Part shown: positions 19,597 to 28,447 of the stretch, piece after piece
Layout of the letters: the number at the start of each line of letters is the position of its first letter
Numbering within the stretch: position 1 is the stretch's first letter
Assembly (NCBI GenBank): GCA_014189435.1
Contig: CP050293.1
Span: 5,001-69,000, forward strand
DNA: 64,000 nt
Direction of reading: 5' to 3'
From: Mesorhizobium loti
GTDB lineage: Bacteria; Pseudomonadota; Alphaproteobacteria; Rhizobiales; Rhizobiaceae
Notes under the pieces: model-generated
What the model was told of the DNA's origin: nothing
Seen by the model: only the letters and a program-made list of their open reading frames with translations
The model's database searches: none
Made by a program: the position numbers and the translations under genes

Positions 19597-20398
19597 GATA
19601 TTGGCTGTCGGCCTTGGCAATGAAACGACGAATGACGGCGGCAAAACCTTCGGGGTCGGCGAGGGGATGAAAATGCGCACCGGGAACTGAAACAAACCGG
19701 GCACCCGGTATCGCAGCGGCGATCGCCTCTGAAAGGGCCGGGGGCGTCAAGATGTCGCCGGTGGCCGCAATCACCTGGACCGGGGCATCGATGCGCGGCA
19801 GATCGGCGAGGCGATCATGGTCGAGCAGCATGCGCACGCGTGCGGCGCTCACCGTCAACGGCGCCAGGGTGTCAGGGGCGGCGGCGACGGCTGCCTCGAG
19901 CTGTCCGGCATGGGTATCGAGGTAGGACGGCTCGTGGCAGAGCACATGGCCGAGGCGCTGATAGGTTTCGGCCATGCCGGCCTCCAGCAGTTCGGCGCGG
20001 GCGCTGAAGAGCATGCGGAAACGGCTGTCGGCTCGCGCCCAGGAGCTGCTGATCGTATAGCCCAGGCCGAGTTCCGCATGATCGAGCGCCAGCACCTGCG
20101 CGATGGCGCCGCCGGTGGAATGCCCGACAATATGGGCGGGACCGCCCGTTTGCGCCAGCAGGCCGGCAATGTCGCTGGCGATCAGGGGAATGGAGCAGGG
20201 GCTTTCCGGGCGATCGCTGCGACCGGCGCCGCGATGATCGGTGACGATGATGCGATGGTCGGCCGCAAGCAGGCGTACCACACCGGCCCAGAATCTTCCG
20301 TCACCGCCGAGCCCCGGGATGAGGACGAGGCGCGGGCCATGGCCGTCTGATGTCTCGTAGTGGATGCGGCAGCCATCGGCGGCGGTGAAGAAGGGCAT
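19586..20398 (-). CDS. Alpha/beta hydrolase
   Basis: 270 residues of the alpha/beta hydrolase fold: oxyanion region PGLGGDGRFW (28-37), DHRGAGRSDRP, nucleophile elbow GHSTGG (S94), acid Asp in ATGDILTPP and catalytic His in GAHFHPLAD. 3-oxoadipate enol-lactonase-like in style, so a lactone, ester or C-C hydrolase are all possible. Starts on the last base of the aspartate-dehydrogenase-like stop (TGATG) and overlaps the B12 gene. Confidence 0.85.
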   Translation of the reverse strand: MPFFTAADGCRIHYETSDGHGPRLVLIPGLGGDGRFWAGVVRLLAADHRIIVTDHRGAGRSDRPESPCSIPLIASDIAGLLAQTGGPAHIVGHSTGGAIAQVLALDHAELGLGYTISSSWARADSRFRMLFSARAELLEAGMAETYQRLGHVLCHEPSYLDTHAGQLEAAVAAAPDTLAPLTVSAARVRMLLDHDRLADLPRIDAPVQVIAATGDILTPPALSEAIAAAIPGARFVSVPGAHFHPLADPEGFAAVIRRFIAKADSQYHDR

Positions 20399-21174
20399 CA
20401 GTGACGGCCCTCCCTGTCGAGCAACTCGCCAAGCGCCGCGACGAGGCTGAGCGCGGTCAGCACCGAAGTCTTGGGATTGCCGGGCGAGGGCGCGTTGACG
20501 AGGCGAAAGGAGGCGGTGCCGGCGGTACTCTCGACCTCGATTTCATGCGTGTTGCCGGTAGCTTTCGGATCGGCAACCACGCTCACGGTGACCTTGTCGA
20601 TGCCTACAGCGAGCGCCACGGTGAAGGCGGCGTTGAGGTTTTTTGGATAGAGTTTTGCCGCTTGCGCCGGCGTGCCCTCGAAGAGGGATACCGCCTCGTG
20701 CTCGGCCGACAGGCCAAGGGCGGCAAGCTCGGCTTCCCAGGCTGCCGGTGGTTTGCGCGAGGTGTAGCGTACCCTGGCATCGGGAAGGGCGGCTATCGCC
20801 CTGAGATAATCGAGGCCGCCCAACGAGCCTGACGGCAGGACCAAGCACGGGCCACTGTTGCGCGAAGCATCGGTCAATCGGGCGGCAAGCATCGGATCGG
20901 AGAACGCACCGATCGAAGCGACTATGGTCGGGATGCCGGCGTCGAGAAGCGCGGGCACATAGGCGGCCACCGCCTCCTGGCTTGCCGCCTCCACCACCGC
21001 CCTGGGGCGCGCATCGATCAGCGCATCCAGCCGCGTGACAGTGCTGACGTTCGCCGGCAGTGCGGGGCGGGCGCCCTCGCGCGTCAGCGCTACCCAGCGA
21101 CATGAGTCCTGCGGGAAAGCGGAGACGATCTCGCGCGCGATCGTGCCGAAGCCGATGAGGCCGAGCGTCACCAT
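20398..21174 (-). CDS. L-aspartate dehydrogenase-like NAD(P) oxidoreductase
   Basis: 258 residues. N-terminal Rossmann motif GLIGFGTIA (5-13), then VVEAASQEAV, LPSGSLGGLDYLRA and the C-terminal LYPKNLNAAFTVALAVGIDKVTV segment characteristic of the NadX/aspartate dehydrogenase family. In this setting it may interconvert an imino acid or oxo acid and an amino acid rather than feed NAD synthesis: no nadA or nadC neighbour is present and it is embedded in the island operon. Second gene after the cupin, 11 bp away. Confidence 0.82.
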   Translation of the reverse strand: MVTLGLIGFGTIAREIVSAFPQDSCRWVALTREGARPALPANVSTVTRLDALIDARPRAVVEAASQEAVAAYVPALLDAGIPTIVASIGAFSDPMLAARLTDASRNSGPCLVLPSGSLGGLDYLRAIAALPDARVRYTSRKPPAAWEAELAALGLSAEHEAVSLFEGTPAQAAKLYPKNLNAAFTVALAVGIDKVTVSVVADPKATGNTHEIEVESTAGTASFRLVNAPSPGNPKTSVLTALSLVAALGELLDREGRH

Positions 21175-21185
21175 CCGAGGCTTCT

Positions 21186-21722
21186 TCAGGGATTCTGCTT
21201 CAGGGGATCGAACTTGTCGGCGAGGTCTGCCCCGAACACCGTCTTGCGCTCGATCTCCAGGACGTTTTCCGGGCGCGGGAAATTGGACGGCACGCGGTCG
21301 CCCGGCTTGCGCGGCTTGCCGATCAGGCGAAAGAAGTCCTCGAGCCCGTTCGGCACGATCAACCAGATCCAGCGCAGGCGCGTGTCGCCATCGTTGATGA
21401 ACATGTGCCGGACATTCTTCGGCAGGAACACAACGCTGTCCGGTTCCAGCGGATATTCCTTGCCGTCGATGACGGCGCGGCCATGGCCTTCGATGACGTA
21501 GACAGTCTCTTCGTTGCGGTCATGCGTGTGTTCTCGCACATAGCCGCCGGGCGCCACCGATTGCGTGCCCAGCGCGAAGGGGTGCTCCATGCCGACGATG
21601 TGCGGCGCGAGCGCGATGTCGATATGACCGTTTGCCGGCACCGGCTGCCAGTAGCTTTCGCGCGTTTCGGATCCGGAAACATGGATGCCTGACGGAGCGG
21701 GTTGAAGGCTGGTGTCGTCCAT
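21186..21722 (-). CDS. Cupin-domain protein
   Basis: 178 residues from the ATG at 21722, preceded by GAGAGGC. A single cupin barrel: motif 1 GGYVREHTHDRNEETVYVIEGHG gives His, His and Glu ligands and motif 2 is the LPKNVRHMFIN run. Could be a small metal dioxygenase, isomerase or ligand-binding protein. First gene of the operon cupin / aspartate-dehydrogenase-like / hydrolase / B12 protein. Its promoter region contains the GTGTCGACAC site. Confidence 0.82.
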   Translation of the reverse strand: MDDTSLQPAPSGIHVSGSETRESYWQPVPANGHIDIALAPHIVGMEHPFALGTQSVAPGGYVREHTHDRNEETVYVIEGHGRAVIDGKEYPLEPDSVVFLPKNVRHMFINDGDTRLRWIWLIVPNGLEDFFRLIGKPRKPGDRVPSNFPRPENVLEIERKTVFGADLADKFDPLKQNP

Positions 21723-21797
21723 GGCTCTGCCTCTCGAAAGGAGCTGCGAAGGTCGTGCGGGGCACGCTGCTGACCAAGAGAGGGTACAGCGCAAAAA

Positions 21798-21807
21798 GTG
21801 TCGACAC
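21798..21807. promoter_or_regulatory. GTGTCGACAC operator between cupin operon and flavoprotein gene
   Basis: Perfect palindrome flanked by an A-rich left side, as in the 8971 and 17004 copies. It lies 76 bp from the cupin start and 65 bp from the flavoprotein start. On the minus strand it overlaps a plausible -35 (TTGTGT) 17 bp from TACCCT. Confidence 0.72.
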
Positions 21808-21812
21808 AATAG

Positions 21813-21840
21813 TAGACAGATTAAATTTCCTGCCTCTATA
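21813..21840 (+). promoter_or_regulatory. Proposed promoter of the flavoprotein gene
   Basis: TAGACA and TCTATA with a 16-bp spacer, directly downstream of the operator. The ATG follows about 30 bp after the -10. Sequence match only. Confidence 0.45.
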
Positions 21841-21871
21841 GTGCCGTGGTGATGATGGCAGGGGAAGGCCG

Positions 21872-23476
21872 ATGGGCGAGTACGACGTTCTGGTGATCGG
21901 TTCGGGATCGGCGGCCTGCTCGGCGGCGCTGCGGGCCGCCAAGGGCGGCCTCAAGGTTCTGGTGATCGAAAAGAGCGAATGGCTGGGCGGCACCTCGGCC
22001 ATGTCCGGTGCCGGGGTCTGGATACCCGCCAACCATGTCGCAGCGGAGGCCGGCATCGCCGACAGCCGCGAGGATGCGCTCGCCTATCTGCGTGCGGTCG
22101 CGCCCGAAGGGTGGGAGCAGAAGGAAGATGCGCTCTGGGGCGCGTTCGCCAAGGCCGCGCCGGATATGCTGCACTTCCTGTCCGTCAACACGCCGCTCGA
22201 TTTTCGCCTGATCAACGAGCCGGACCCCTTTGCCGAAGCACCTGGCGGCAAGCTCTACGGCCGCATGCTTTCGCCGAGGCCGCTCAGCCGCCGTATCCTG
22301 GGCAAGTTTGCACGGAGCCTGCGCCGCTCCACCTTGCCGCACAGCTTCACCTACCAGGAGATCGTCGACCTCGATCTCTATCACCATCCCATCCGCGCCG
22401 GGTTCAAGGTCTGGCCGAAGCTTCTATGGCGATGGCTGACGAATTCCGGCGGCCAGGGCACGGCCCTGATGACCGGGCTCATCAAGGGCTGTCTCGATGC
22501 CGGCGTCACCTTTCAGCCGGGAACGCGCGCCGTCACCCTGCTTCAGGATCCGGATTCGCGCATCACCGGCGCGGAAGTGGAGCGCGAGGACCAGCGCACG
22601 AAGATCGTCGCGCGTCGCGGCGTCGTCATCGCCACCGGCGGCTTCGAATGGGACGCCGAGATGCGCGCACGCCACTTCCCAGGTGCGTTCGACCGGATCG
22701 GCAGTCCGCGCGGCAATGAGGGCGACGGCCAGAAGCTTGCGGCTTCCGTTGGCGCGCTGCTGGACCGCATGGATCAGGCGAACGTCTATCCCTGCCTGCC
22801 GACGCGCTACCAGGGAAAATCGCACGGCTTGCCTATGACCTTCCAGGCCGAGCCGCACTCGATCGTGGTCGATCGCGACGCAAAGCGCTTTGTCAGCGAA
22901 AACGCCTTCAACATCGGCGAGGCGATCGATGCGCGCGGGCCGGACGGCGCGCCGATCCATCTGCCCTGCTATCTCGTTGGCGATCATCGTTTCCTGAAAA
23001 CGTCGCTGCCTTTCCGCTGGTATGCCTCCTACGAGCGCGATTGGATCAAGAAGGCCGATACGATCGCTGGCCTTGCCGCCAAGCTCGGACTGCCGGCAGC
23101 GGCGCTTGATGAGACAATCGCCCGCTGGAACGGCTTTTGCGCGAAGGGGCACGATGCGGACTTCCAACGCGGCGACAATGGTTGGGAGGCATACAAGGCG
23201 CATGGCCCCGAGAATCGGCTGAAGCCGATCGACAAAGCGCCCTATGTCGGCATGACGATCAATCGCTCGATCCTCGGCACCAAGGGCGGCGCCCGCACCA
23301 ATGAGCGCGCGCAGGTGTTGAGGCCGGACGGTTCGATCATCCCCGGCCTCTATGCGGCAGGGCTTGCAATGGCCAACCCCATCGGCACGCGCGCCGTAGG
23401 AGCCGGCACGACGCTAGGCCCCAATTTGACATGGGGCTTCATCGCCGCCGAGACGATCCTGCATCAAAACCGGTGA
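21872..23476 (+). CDS. FAD-binding dehydrogenase of the fumarate reductase / ketosteroid-1-dehydrogenase family
   Basis: 534 residues. FAD motif VIGSGSAACSAALRAAKGG (8-26) and acidic end VIEKSEWLGGTSAMSGAGVW, VVIATGGFEWD in the middle, and the C-terminal GLYAAGLAMANPIGTRAVGAGTTLGPNLTWGFIAAE flavin loop. GGTSAMSGAG is typical of FAD_binding_2 enzymes that introduce or reduce C=C bonds next to a carbonyl. Cytoplasmic, no signal peptide. Single gene divergent from the cupin/B12 operon, sharing its operator. Confidence 0.88.
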   Translation: MGEYDVLVIGSGSAACSAALRAAKGGLKVLVIEKSEWLGGTSAMSGAGVWIPANHVAAEAGIADSREDALAYLRAVAPEGWEQKEDALWGAFAKAAPDMLHFLSVNTPLDFRLINEPDPFAEAPGGKLYGRMLSPRPLSRRILGKFARSLRRSTLPHSFTYQEIVDLDLYHHPIRAGFKVWPKLLWRWLTNSGGQGTALMTGLIKGCLDAGVTFQPGTRAVTLLQDPDSRITGAEVEREDQRTKIVARRGVVIATGGFEWDAEMRARHFPGAFDRIGSPRGNEGDGQKLAASVGALLDRMDQANVYPCLPTRYQGKSHGLPMTFQAEPHSIVVDRDAKRFVSENAFNIGEAIDARGPDGAPIHLPCYLVGDHRFLKTSLPFRWYASYERDWIKKADTIAGLAAKLGLPAAALDETIARWNGFCAKGHDADFQRGDNGWEAYKAHGPENRLKPIDKAPYVGMTINRSILGTKGGARTNERAQVLRPDGSIIPGLYAAGLAMANPIGTRAVGAGTTLGPNLTWGFIAAETILHQNR

Positions 23477-23624
23477 TCGCGGGGCCTTGCGCACCATAAG
23501 GCGCGCGCTCATCGCCACGATCCGCTGATGTCCCGTGGCCAAAGTGGCGGGAAGTCTCCAGGCCCTGCGGCATGACTCGATGACGCTCGCGCTCGCGACA
23601 CTTGGGAGCGTATCCTGAAATATA

Positions 23625-23638
23625 TTTCACTATGTGAA
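23625..23638. promoter_or_regulatory. Inverted repeat TTTCACTATGTGAA next to the -35
   Basis: TTCAC-TAT-GTGAA is a perfect 5-3-5 inverted repeat, with partial symmetry outside it, ending six bases before the TTGACA box. Probable operator for the local SorC-type regulator (27467-28447) or another sugar regulator. Confidence 0.55.
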
Positions 23639-23643
23639 TTATA

Positions 23644-23671
23644 TTGACAACGTGCGCCGCGGCTGTAATGT
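23644..23671 (+). promoter_or_regulatory. Sigma-70-type promoter of the sugar importer operon
   Basis: Consensus TTGACA (23644-23649) and TAATGT (23666-23671) with a 16-bp spacer, about 110 bp before the TTG start codon. Confidence 0.6.
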
Positions 23672-23779
23672 CCCGATCGTCGGCTTTCGGAGGAAGGTCG
23701 GCGTCATCAAATCCATACAGCAGCGCTCGTTGGGCGCCTGCGACGGTCATTGAGGATGGCTTCGGCCAAGGGAGGAAAC

Positions 23780-24811
23780 TTGCGCAAATTTCTGAGCACG
23801 CTCGCAATCGCGGCGGCTGCATCGACCTGCTTTGGGTCGATGCAGGTACGCGCCGAAACCCCAAACCCGTTCAAATGCGAGCCGGGTGAAAAATACGTCA
23901 TGAACGTCATGGTCTCGGGTGTCGAATACTGGTTCCCGGTCTATGAAATGTTCAAGCAGGCCGGCCAGCAGTTCGGCTGCGAGACCGCCTATACGGGTAC
24001 GCCGGAATACGACGTCAACAAGCAGATCGCCACCTTCGACCAGGCGCTGGCGCAGAAGCCGGCCGGCATATTGGTACATCCGATGAACTCCGATCCGTTC
24101 ATCGAGCCGATCAACCGCGCCATCGAACAGGGCACCGCGGTGGTGACCTTCGCCGCCGACTCGCCGAATTCCAAGCGCGTCTCCTACATCACCTCCGACA
24201 ACAATGCCGAAGGCACCTATGCCGCCGACGCCGTTGCCAAGGCGATGGATGGCAAGGGCGAATATGCCGTGCTGGAGAATCCCGGTCAGGACAACCACGA
24301 CAAGCGCGTCAACGCCTTCGTCGCCCGCATGGAAGCCAAATGGCCGGACATGAAGCTCGTCGGTCGCGCCGCTTCGAACCAGGATCCGACCAAGGCCTAT
24401 CAGGCCGTTCTGAGCCTGGCGCAGGCGCATCCTGACCTCGGCGCCGTGTTCATGCCGGAGGCCAATTCGGCCATTGGTGCCGCCCAGGCAGCCAAGGAAG
24501 GCGGCGGCAAGATCCGCGTCATGCTCGCCGACGTCAACGCCAAGATCCTCGACATGATCAAGGCCGGCGAGATCTTCGGCTCGGTCAATCCCAACCAGGG
24601 CATGCAGGGCTATATGGGCTTCATGCTGTTGTGGATGGCCAAGCATCCCGGCCTGATCGATCCGATGAACGATGCCAAGCGTTCGGGCTTCAATCCGATG
24701 AGCGTGCCCTTCGTCGACAATGGCTTCTCCATCGTCTCCAAGGACAATGCGGACGACTTCTACTGGGACAAGTATCTCAAGCGTCGCGGCACCAAGGGTA
24801 TCGAGGAATAA
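23780..24811 (+). CDS. Periplasmic sugar-binding protein, ribose/autoinducer-2 type
   Basis: 343 residues from a TTG at 23780, chosen because GGGAGGAAAC directly precedes it and the signal peptide then starts [15 protein letters not shown]; in-frame ATG codons at 23750 and 23756 lack a spaced ribosome site. Signal cleavage is probably after VRA. The mature chain is a Peripla_BP_4 sugar-binding protein ([46 protein letters not shown]). Cys residues (F-K-C, F-G-C) could form a disulfide. First gene of the polyol/sugar cluster. Confidence 0.9.
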   Translation: MRKFLSTLAIAAAASTCFGSMQVRAETPNPFKCEPGEKYVMNVMVSGVEYWFPVYEMFKQAGQQFGCETAYTGTPEYDVNKQIATFDQALAQKPAGILVHPMNSDPFIEPINRAIEQGTAVVTFAADSPNSKRVSYITSDNNAEGTYAADAVAKAMDGKGEYAVLENPGQDNHDKRVNAFVARMEAKWPDMKLVGRAASNQDPTKAYQAVLSLAQAHPDLGAVFMPEANSAIGAAQAAKEGGGKIRVMLADVNAKILDMIKAGEIFGSVNPNQGMQGYMGFMLLWMAKHPGLIDPMNDAKRSGFNPMSVPFVDNGFSIVSKDNADDFYWDKYLKRRGTKGIEE

Positions 24812-24853
24812 TCTCGATCTCGCCGCCCGGCCTCGGCAAGGCCGGACCAACCG

Positions 24854-24877
24854 GGAAGGAGGCTTCGGCCTCCTTCC
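24854..24877 (+). other. TTCG-loop hairpin between binding-protein and ATPase genes
   Basis: A perfect 10-bp stem (GGAAGGAGGC and complement) closed by the very stable TTCG tetraloop. No T tract follows. Likely protects the binding-protein mRNA or reduces read-through. Confidence 0.65.
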
Positions 24878-24905
24878 TCCCCCGCAAGCATCGCAGGAGC
24901 ATGGC

Positions 24906-26441
24906 GTGACCCAGGCGCCCATTCTTGAAATCCGCGGCCTGTCCAAGGCGTTCTGCGCGGTCAAGGCGCTGAGCGACGTGCAGTTCGAGCTGCGGCGCGG
25001 CGAAATCCATGCGCTGTGCGGCGAGAACGGCGCCGGCAAGTCGACGCTGATGAACATGATCGCCGGTGTATTGCAGCCTGACGAGGGCGACATCCTGATC
25101 GATGGCGAGCGTGTTTCGATCCACTCGCCCGCGGCCGCCCAACGCCTCGGCATTGCGCTTGTCCACCAGGAGATTGCGCTCTGTCAGGACGCGACGGTTG
25201 CCGAAAACATCTATATGGCCGCGATCAACAGCCGGCGCGCGCCGCTGATGAATTTCCAGAAGCTCTACGCTGACGCCCAGAAGGTCATGGACCTGCTCGC
25301 GCCCATTCCGGTGCGCACTCGGGTCGCGGATCTCTCGATTTCCAACCAGCAGCTCGTCGAGATCGCCAAGGCGCTGACGCTCGACTGCAAGGTGCTGATG
25401 CTCGATGAGCCGACCGCGGCGCTGACCGAAAGCGAAGCGCAGCGCCTGTTCTCAATCGTGCGCGGGCTCAGGGAGCGCGGCATTTCGGTGGTCTATATCA
25501 GCCACCGCATGGCCGAGATCTTTTCGCTGTGCGACCGCGTCACCGTCTTCCGCGACGGCCGCTACGTGGCGACCGATCCGATCGCCGCCGTTTCACCGGA
25601 CGATGTCGTGCGCAAGATGGTCGGCCGCGAAATCACCCAGCTCTATCCCGATAAGCTGGCGCCGCAAGAGCCGGGTCGCTTGCTCCTCTCGGTCGAGGGG
25701 CTTTCCGATGGCCGCCGCTTCGCCGACGTCGATCTGCAGCTTCGCGCCGGCGAAATTCTCGGCGTTGGCGGCCTCATCGGCGCTGGCCGCAGCGAGATCG
25801 CGCAAACGGTCTGCGGCCTCAGGCCAATGACGTCTGGAACCGTCGCGCTCGACGGAAAGCAGCTCCGGCTGCGCGGCTATGGCGATGCGGTCAAAGAGGG
25901 GCTGGTCTATCTCTCCGAGGATCGCAAAGGCTCCGGCGTGTTCCTCGATCTGCCGATCGCGGCGAACATCTCCGCGCTCGACCTCGCCAGGCTTACCGGG
26001 CCACTCGGCCTGCTCGACCGCAAGGCCGAGGATCGTCAGGCGAGCGAGCTGACCGGCAGGCTCGGCGTGCGCATGGCCGGCATCGATGCCGCCGTCTCGA
26101 CGCTAAGCGGCGGCAACCAGCAGAAGGTCGCCATCGCCAGGCAGCTGTCCGTAGACCCCAAGGTCATCATCATGGACGAGCCGACACGCGGCATCGATGT
26201 CGGCGCCAAGGTGGAGATCCACCGGCTGTTGCGCCAGCTTGCCGGCAGTGGTGTCGGCGTCATCGTCATCTCGTCGGAACTGCCAGAGCTGATCGGTCTG
26301 TGCGATCGCGTTCTCGTGGTGCGCGAAGGCAGGATCGCCGGCGAACTCTCCGCCGGCGAGCTCGGCGAGGAAGCCATCATCATGCTCGCCTCGGGCGTCC
26401 AGAACAGTTCAACTCAAAGGCAGGCCCAGAATGTCGCCTAG
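24906..26441 (+). CDS. Sugar ABC transporter ATPase with two nucleotide-binding domains (RbsA type)
   Basis: 511 residues from the GTG at 24906, preceded by CAGGAG. First domain: Walker [10 protein letters not shown] near 39-47, Walker [12 protein letters not shown]. Second domain: degenerate Walker [11 protein letters not shown], signature LSGGNQQK, Walker [13 protein letters not shown]. The degenerate second site is normal for the RbsA/XylG/AraG family. Energises the permease encoded next, which it overlaps by 11 bp. Confidence 0.94.
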   Translation: MTQAPILEIRGLSKAFCAVKALSDVQFELRRGEIHALCGENGAGKSTLMNMIAGVLQPDEGDILIDGERVSIHSPAAAQRLGIALVHQEIALCQDATVAENIYMAAINSRRAPLMNFQKLYADAQKVMDLLAPIPVRTRVADLSISNQQLVEIAKALTLDCKVLMLDEPTAALTESEAQRLFSIVRGLRERGISVVYISHRMAEIFSLCDRVTVFRDGRYVATDPIAAVSPDDVVRKMVGREITQLYPDKLAPQEPGRLLLSVEGLSDGRRFADVDLQLRAGEILGVGGLIGAGRSEIAQTVCGLRPMTSGTVALDGKQLRLRGYGDAVKEGLVYLSEDRKGSGVFLDLPIAANISALDLARLTGPLGLLDRKAEDRQASELTGRLGVRMAGIDAAVSTLSGGNQQKVAIARQLSVDPKVIIMDEPTRGIDVGAKVEIHRLLRQLAGSGVGVIVISSELPELIGLCDRVLVVREGRIAGELSAGELGEEAIIMLASGVQNSSTQRQAQNVA

Positions 26442-27441
26442 GCAATCAGGAGAAGCGCTCGTGCACGCCGAGATCAAGGCCGCCGGGCGGCGGATCAATT
26501 TCGCTCAGCTCGCCTCGATGCGCGAGGCCGGGCTGATCGTCATCATCCTGGCGCTGTGCATCGCCATGAGCTTTGCCTCGCCGCACTTCCTGACATGGGG
26601 CAATTTCCGCGCCATGCTGATGAGCTTTTCCATCGAAGGCATCGTCGTCGTCGGCATGACCATCCTGCTCATCGTGGGCGGCATCGACCTTTCCGTCGGC
26701 TCGGTCGTGTGTTTCTCGATGGTGGTCTCCGGCGCGCTGTTCCTCGCCGGCCTCGATCCCTGGACGGCAAGCCTGATCGGCATTGGCGTCAGCGCGCTGA
26801 TCGGCGCGGCGATGGGCTTCTTCGTCACGGTGATAGGCCTCAATCATTTCATCACGTCGCTGGCGGCCATGGTCGTCGTGCGCGGCATGTGCCTGGTCGT
26901 CACCAAGGGCACGCCGCTGTCGCTGTTCACCCTGCCGCCGGCCTTCAAGGCCATCGGCCAGGGCAGCTTCAACAACATCCCCTATGTCATCCTGATCTTC
27001 GTCGTCGTGGTGTCGATCTTCGACTTCCTGCTGCGTCGCGCCACGGCCTTCCGAAAAGTCTTCTACACCGGCTCCAACGAGAAGGCCGCGCAGTTCTCGG
27101 GCATCAGGACCAATCAGGTGAAGTTCTGGGTCACGGTGCTGTGCTCGACCCTCGCCGGACTGGCCGGCGTCATCTACATGGCACGCTTCGGCGCGGCGAC
27201 GCCGACTTTCGGCGCTGGCATGGAGCTCAACATCATCGCCGCGGCCGTCATCGGCGGCGCCTCGCTGAATGGCGGCTCGGGCACCATCTTCGGGGCGATC
27301 CTCGGCATGGCGTTGCTGTCGGTGGTGACGAGCTCGCTTATCCTGCTCGATGTCTCGGTCTATTGGCAGGACATGATCAAGGGATGCATCCTGCTGGCGG
27401 CGGTGTCGATCGATCACTTCCTGCACCGCAAGAAGCCCTGA
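26431..27441 (+). CDS. Sugar ABC transporter permease (RbsC type)
   Basis: 336 residues with about eight to ten membrane segments. Family motif [21 protein letters not shown] near 85-105 and coupling segment [26 protein letters not shown]. The only permease gene here, so it would act as a homodimer, as RbsC does. Confidence 0.93.
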   Translation: MSPRQSGEALVHAEIKAAGRRINFAQLASMREAGLIVIILALCIAMSFASPHFLTWGNFRAMLMSFSIEGIVVVGMTILLIVGGIDLSVGSVVCFSMVVSGALFLAGLDPWTASLIGIGVSALIGAAMGFFVTVIGLNHFITSLAAMVVVRGMCLVVTKGTPLSLFTLPPAFKAIGQGSFNNIPYVILIFVVVVSIFDFLLRRATAFRKVFYTGSNEKAAQFSGIRTNQVKFWVTVLCSTLAGLAGVIYMARFGAATPTFGAGMELNIIAAAVIGGASLNGGSGTIFGAILGMALLSVVTSSLILLDVSVYWQDMIKGCILLAAVSIDHFLHRKKP

Positions 27442-27466
27442 ACCTCAAAGGCAGCGAAGCAAGACC

Positions 27467-28447
27467 ATGGCCCCTCCCAACACTCGTGACGACATCGCCG
27501 CTGTCCGCCAGATGCACCAGGCGCTGGTCCTGCATTATGTCGAAGGCAAGACCCAGGCAGAGATCGCCGGAGAACTCGGCATCTCGCACGCGACCGTCAA
27601 CCGGCTCATCAAGCGCGGCCACCAGCTCGGCCTCGTCGAGATCAAGATCAAGTCACCGATCGACCATCTGGTCGACCTGGAGGCGCGGCTGGTCGCGCTG
27701 GGCGGCATCGAGCGGGCGATGGTGGTGCCATCGGTCTCCGACAATCCGCACACCGCCCTGCAACGGGTCGGCGAGGCGGCGGCTGGGCTGCTGCTCGACA
27801 CCATCAAGGATGGCGATACGATTTCGATCACCGGCGGCAAGGGCGTCAGCGCGCTGGTCGCCGGTCTCAAGCCGGGGCGCCGCTACGATGTCGAAATCAT
27901 TCCGGCCACCGGGCTGGTGCAAGGCAAGCACTATACCGACGTCAATCACGTCGCGTCGCTGATGGCCGACAAACTCGGCGGACGCGCCTACCAGATCCAT
28001 GCGCCGCTGTTTGCCGACACCGCGCAGCAGCGCGAGATGCTGATGGGCATCAGCTCCGTCGCCGACGTGTTTCGCAAGGCGCGCGAGGCCGATGTGGCGG
28101 TGGTGGGCGTCGGCTCCATCCTGACCGACGATTCCAGCTACTACGACCTGCATCCGTCCTCGAACGCCGATCGCCAGGCGATCGAGAAGTCCGGGGCGAC
28201 AGGCGAGCTGCTCGCCCATCTCATCGATCGCCAGGGCAAGCTTTGCAACTACTCGCTCAACCGTTCGCTGGTCTCGTTGACGCTTGACGAGTTCGCGACC
28301 ATCCCGCGCTCGATCGGCATCGCAAGCGGCCCCAGCAAGGTCGCGCCGATCCTCGCCGCCATGCGCGGCAACCATCTCGACACCATCGTCACGGACGAGG
28401 CCACGGGGCTCCATATCCTCGAACTGGCCGAACAGGAGGCAGCATGA
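27467..28447 (+). CDS. SorC/DeoR-type sugar-binding transcriptional regulator
   Basis: 326 residues. N-terminal helix-turn-helix at about 20-60 (KTQAEIAGELGISHATVNRLIKRG), then a sugar-phosphate-binding domain of the SorC type (ISITGGKGVSALVAGLKP, VNHVASLMADKLGG, DVAVVGVGSI). EryD, the erythritol regulator of rhizobia and Brucella, belongs to this family. Probably senses a phosphorylated intermediate of the pathway. The stop overlaps the aldo/keto reductase start (ATGA). Confidence 0.9.
   Translation: MAPPNTRDDIAAVRQMHQALVLHYVEGKTQAEIAGELGISHATVNRLIKRGHQLGLVEIKIKSPIDHLVDLEARLVALGGIERAMVVPSVSDNPHTALQRVGEAAAGLLLDTIKDGDTISITGGKGVSALVAGLKPGRRYDVEIIPATGLVQGKHYTDVNHVASLMADKLGGRAYQIHAPLFADTAQQREMLMGISSVADVFRKAREADVAVVGVGSILTDDSSYYDLHPSSNADRQAIEKSGATGELLAHLIDRQGKLCNYSLNRSLVSLTLDEFATIPRSIGIASGPSKVAPILAAMRGNHLDTIVTDEATGLHILELAEQEAA

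Larger units (their letters stand above)
23477..23779 (+). other. 303-bp gap holding the promoter of the sugar importer
   Basis: The first half shows no gene. The second half turns AT-rich around 23615-23650 and holds an inverted repeat and a promoter, listed separately. The transcribed leader would be about 100 nt and has no obvious riboswitch. Confidence 0.6.

Noticed and set aside
18217..19623. A 468-residue plus-strand frame
   Set aside because: Antisense to the B12-binding protein gene, which carries DxHxxG and related motifs.
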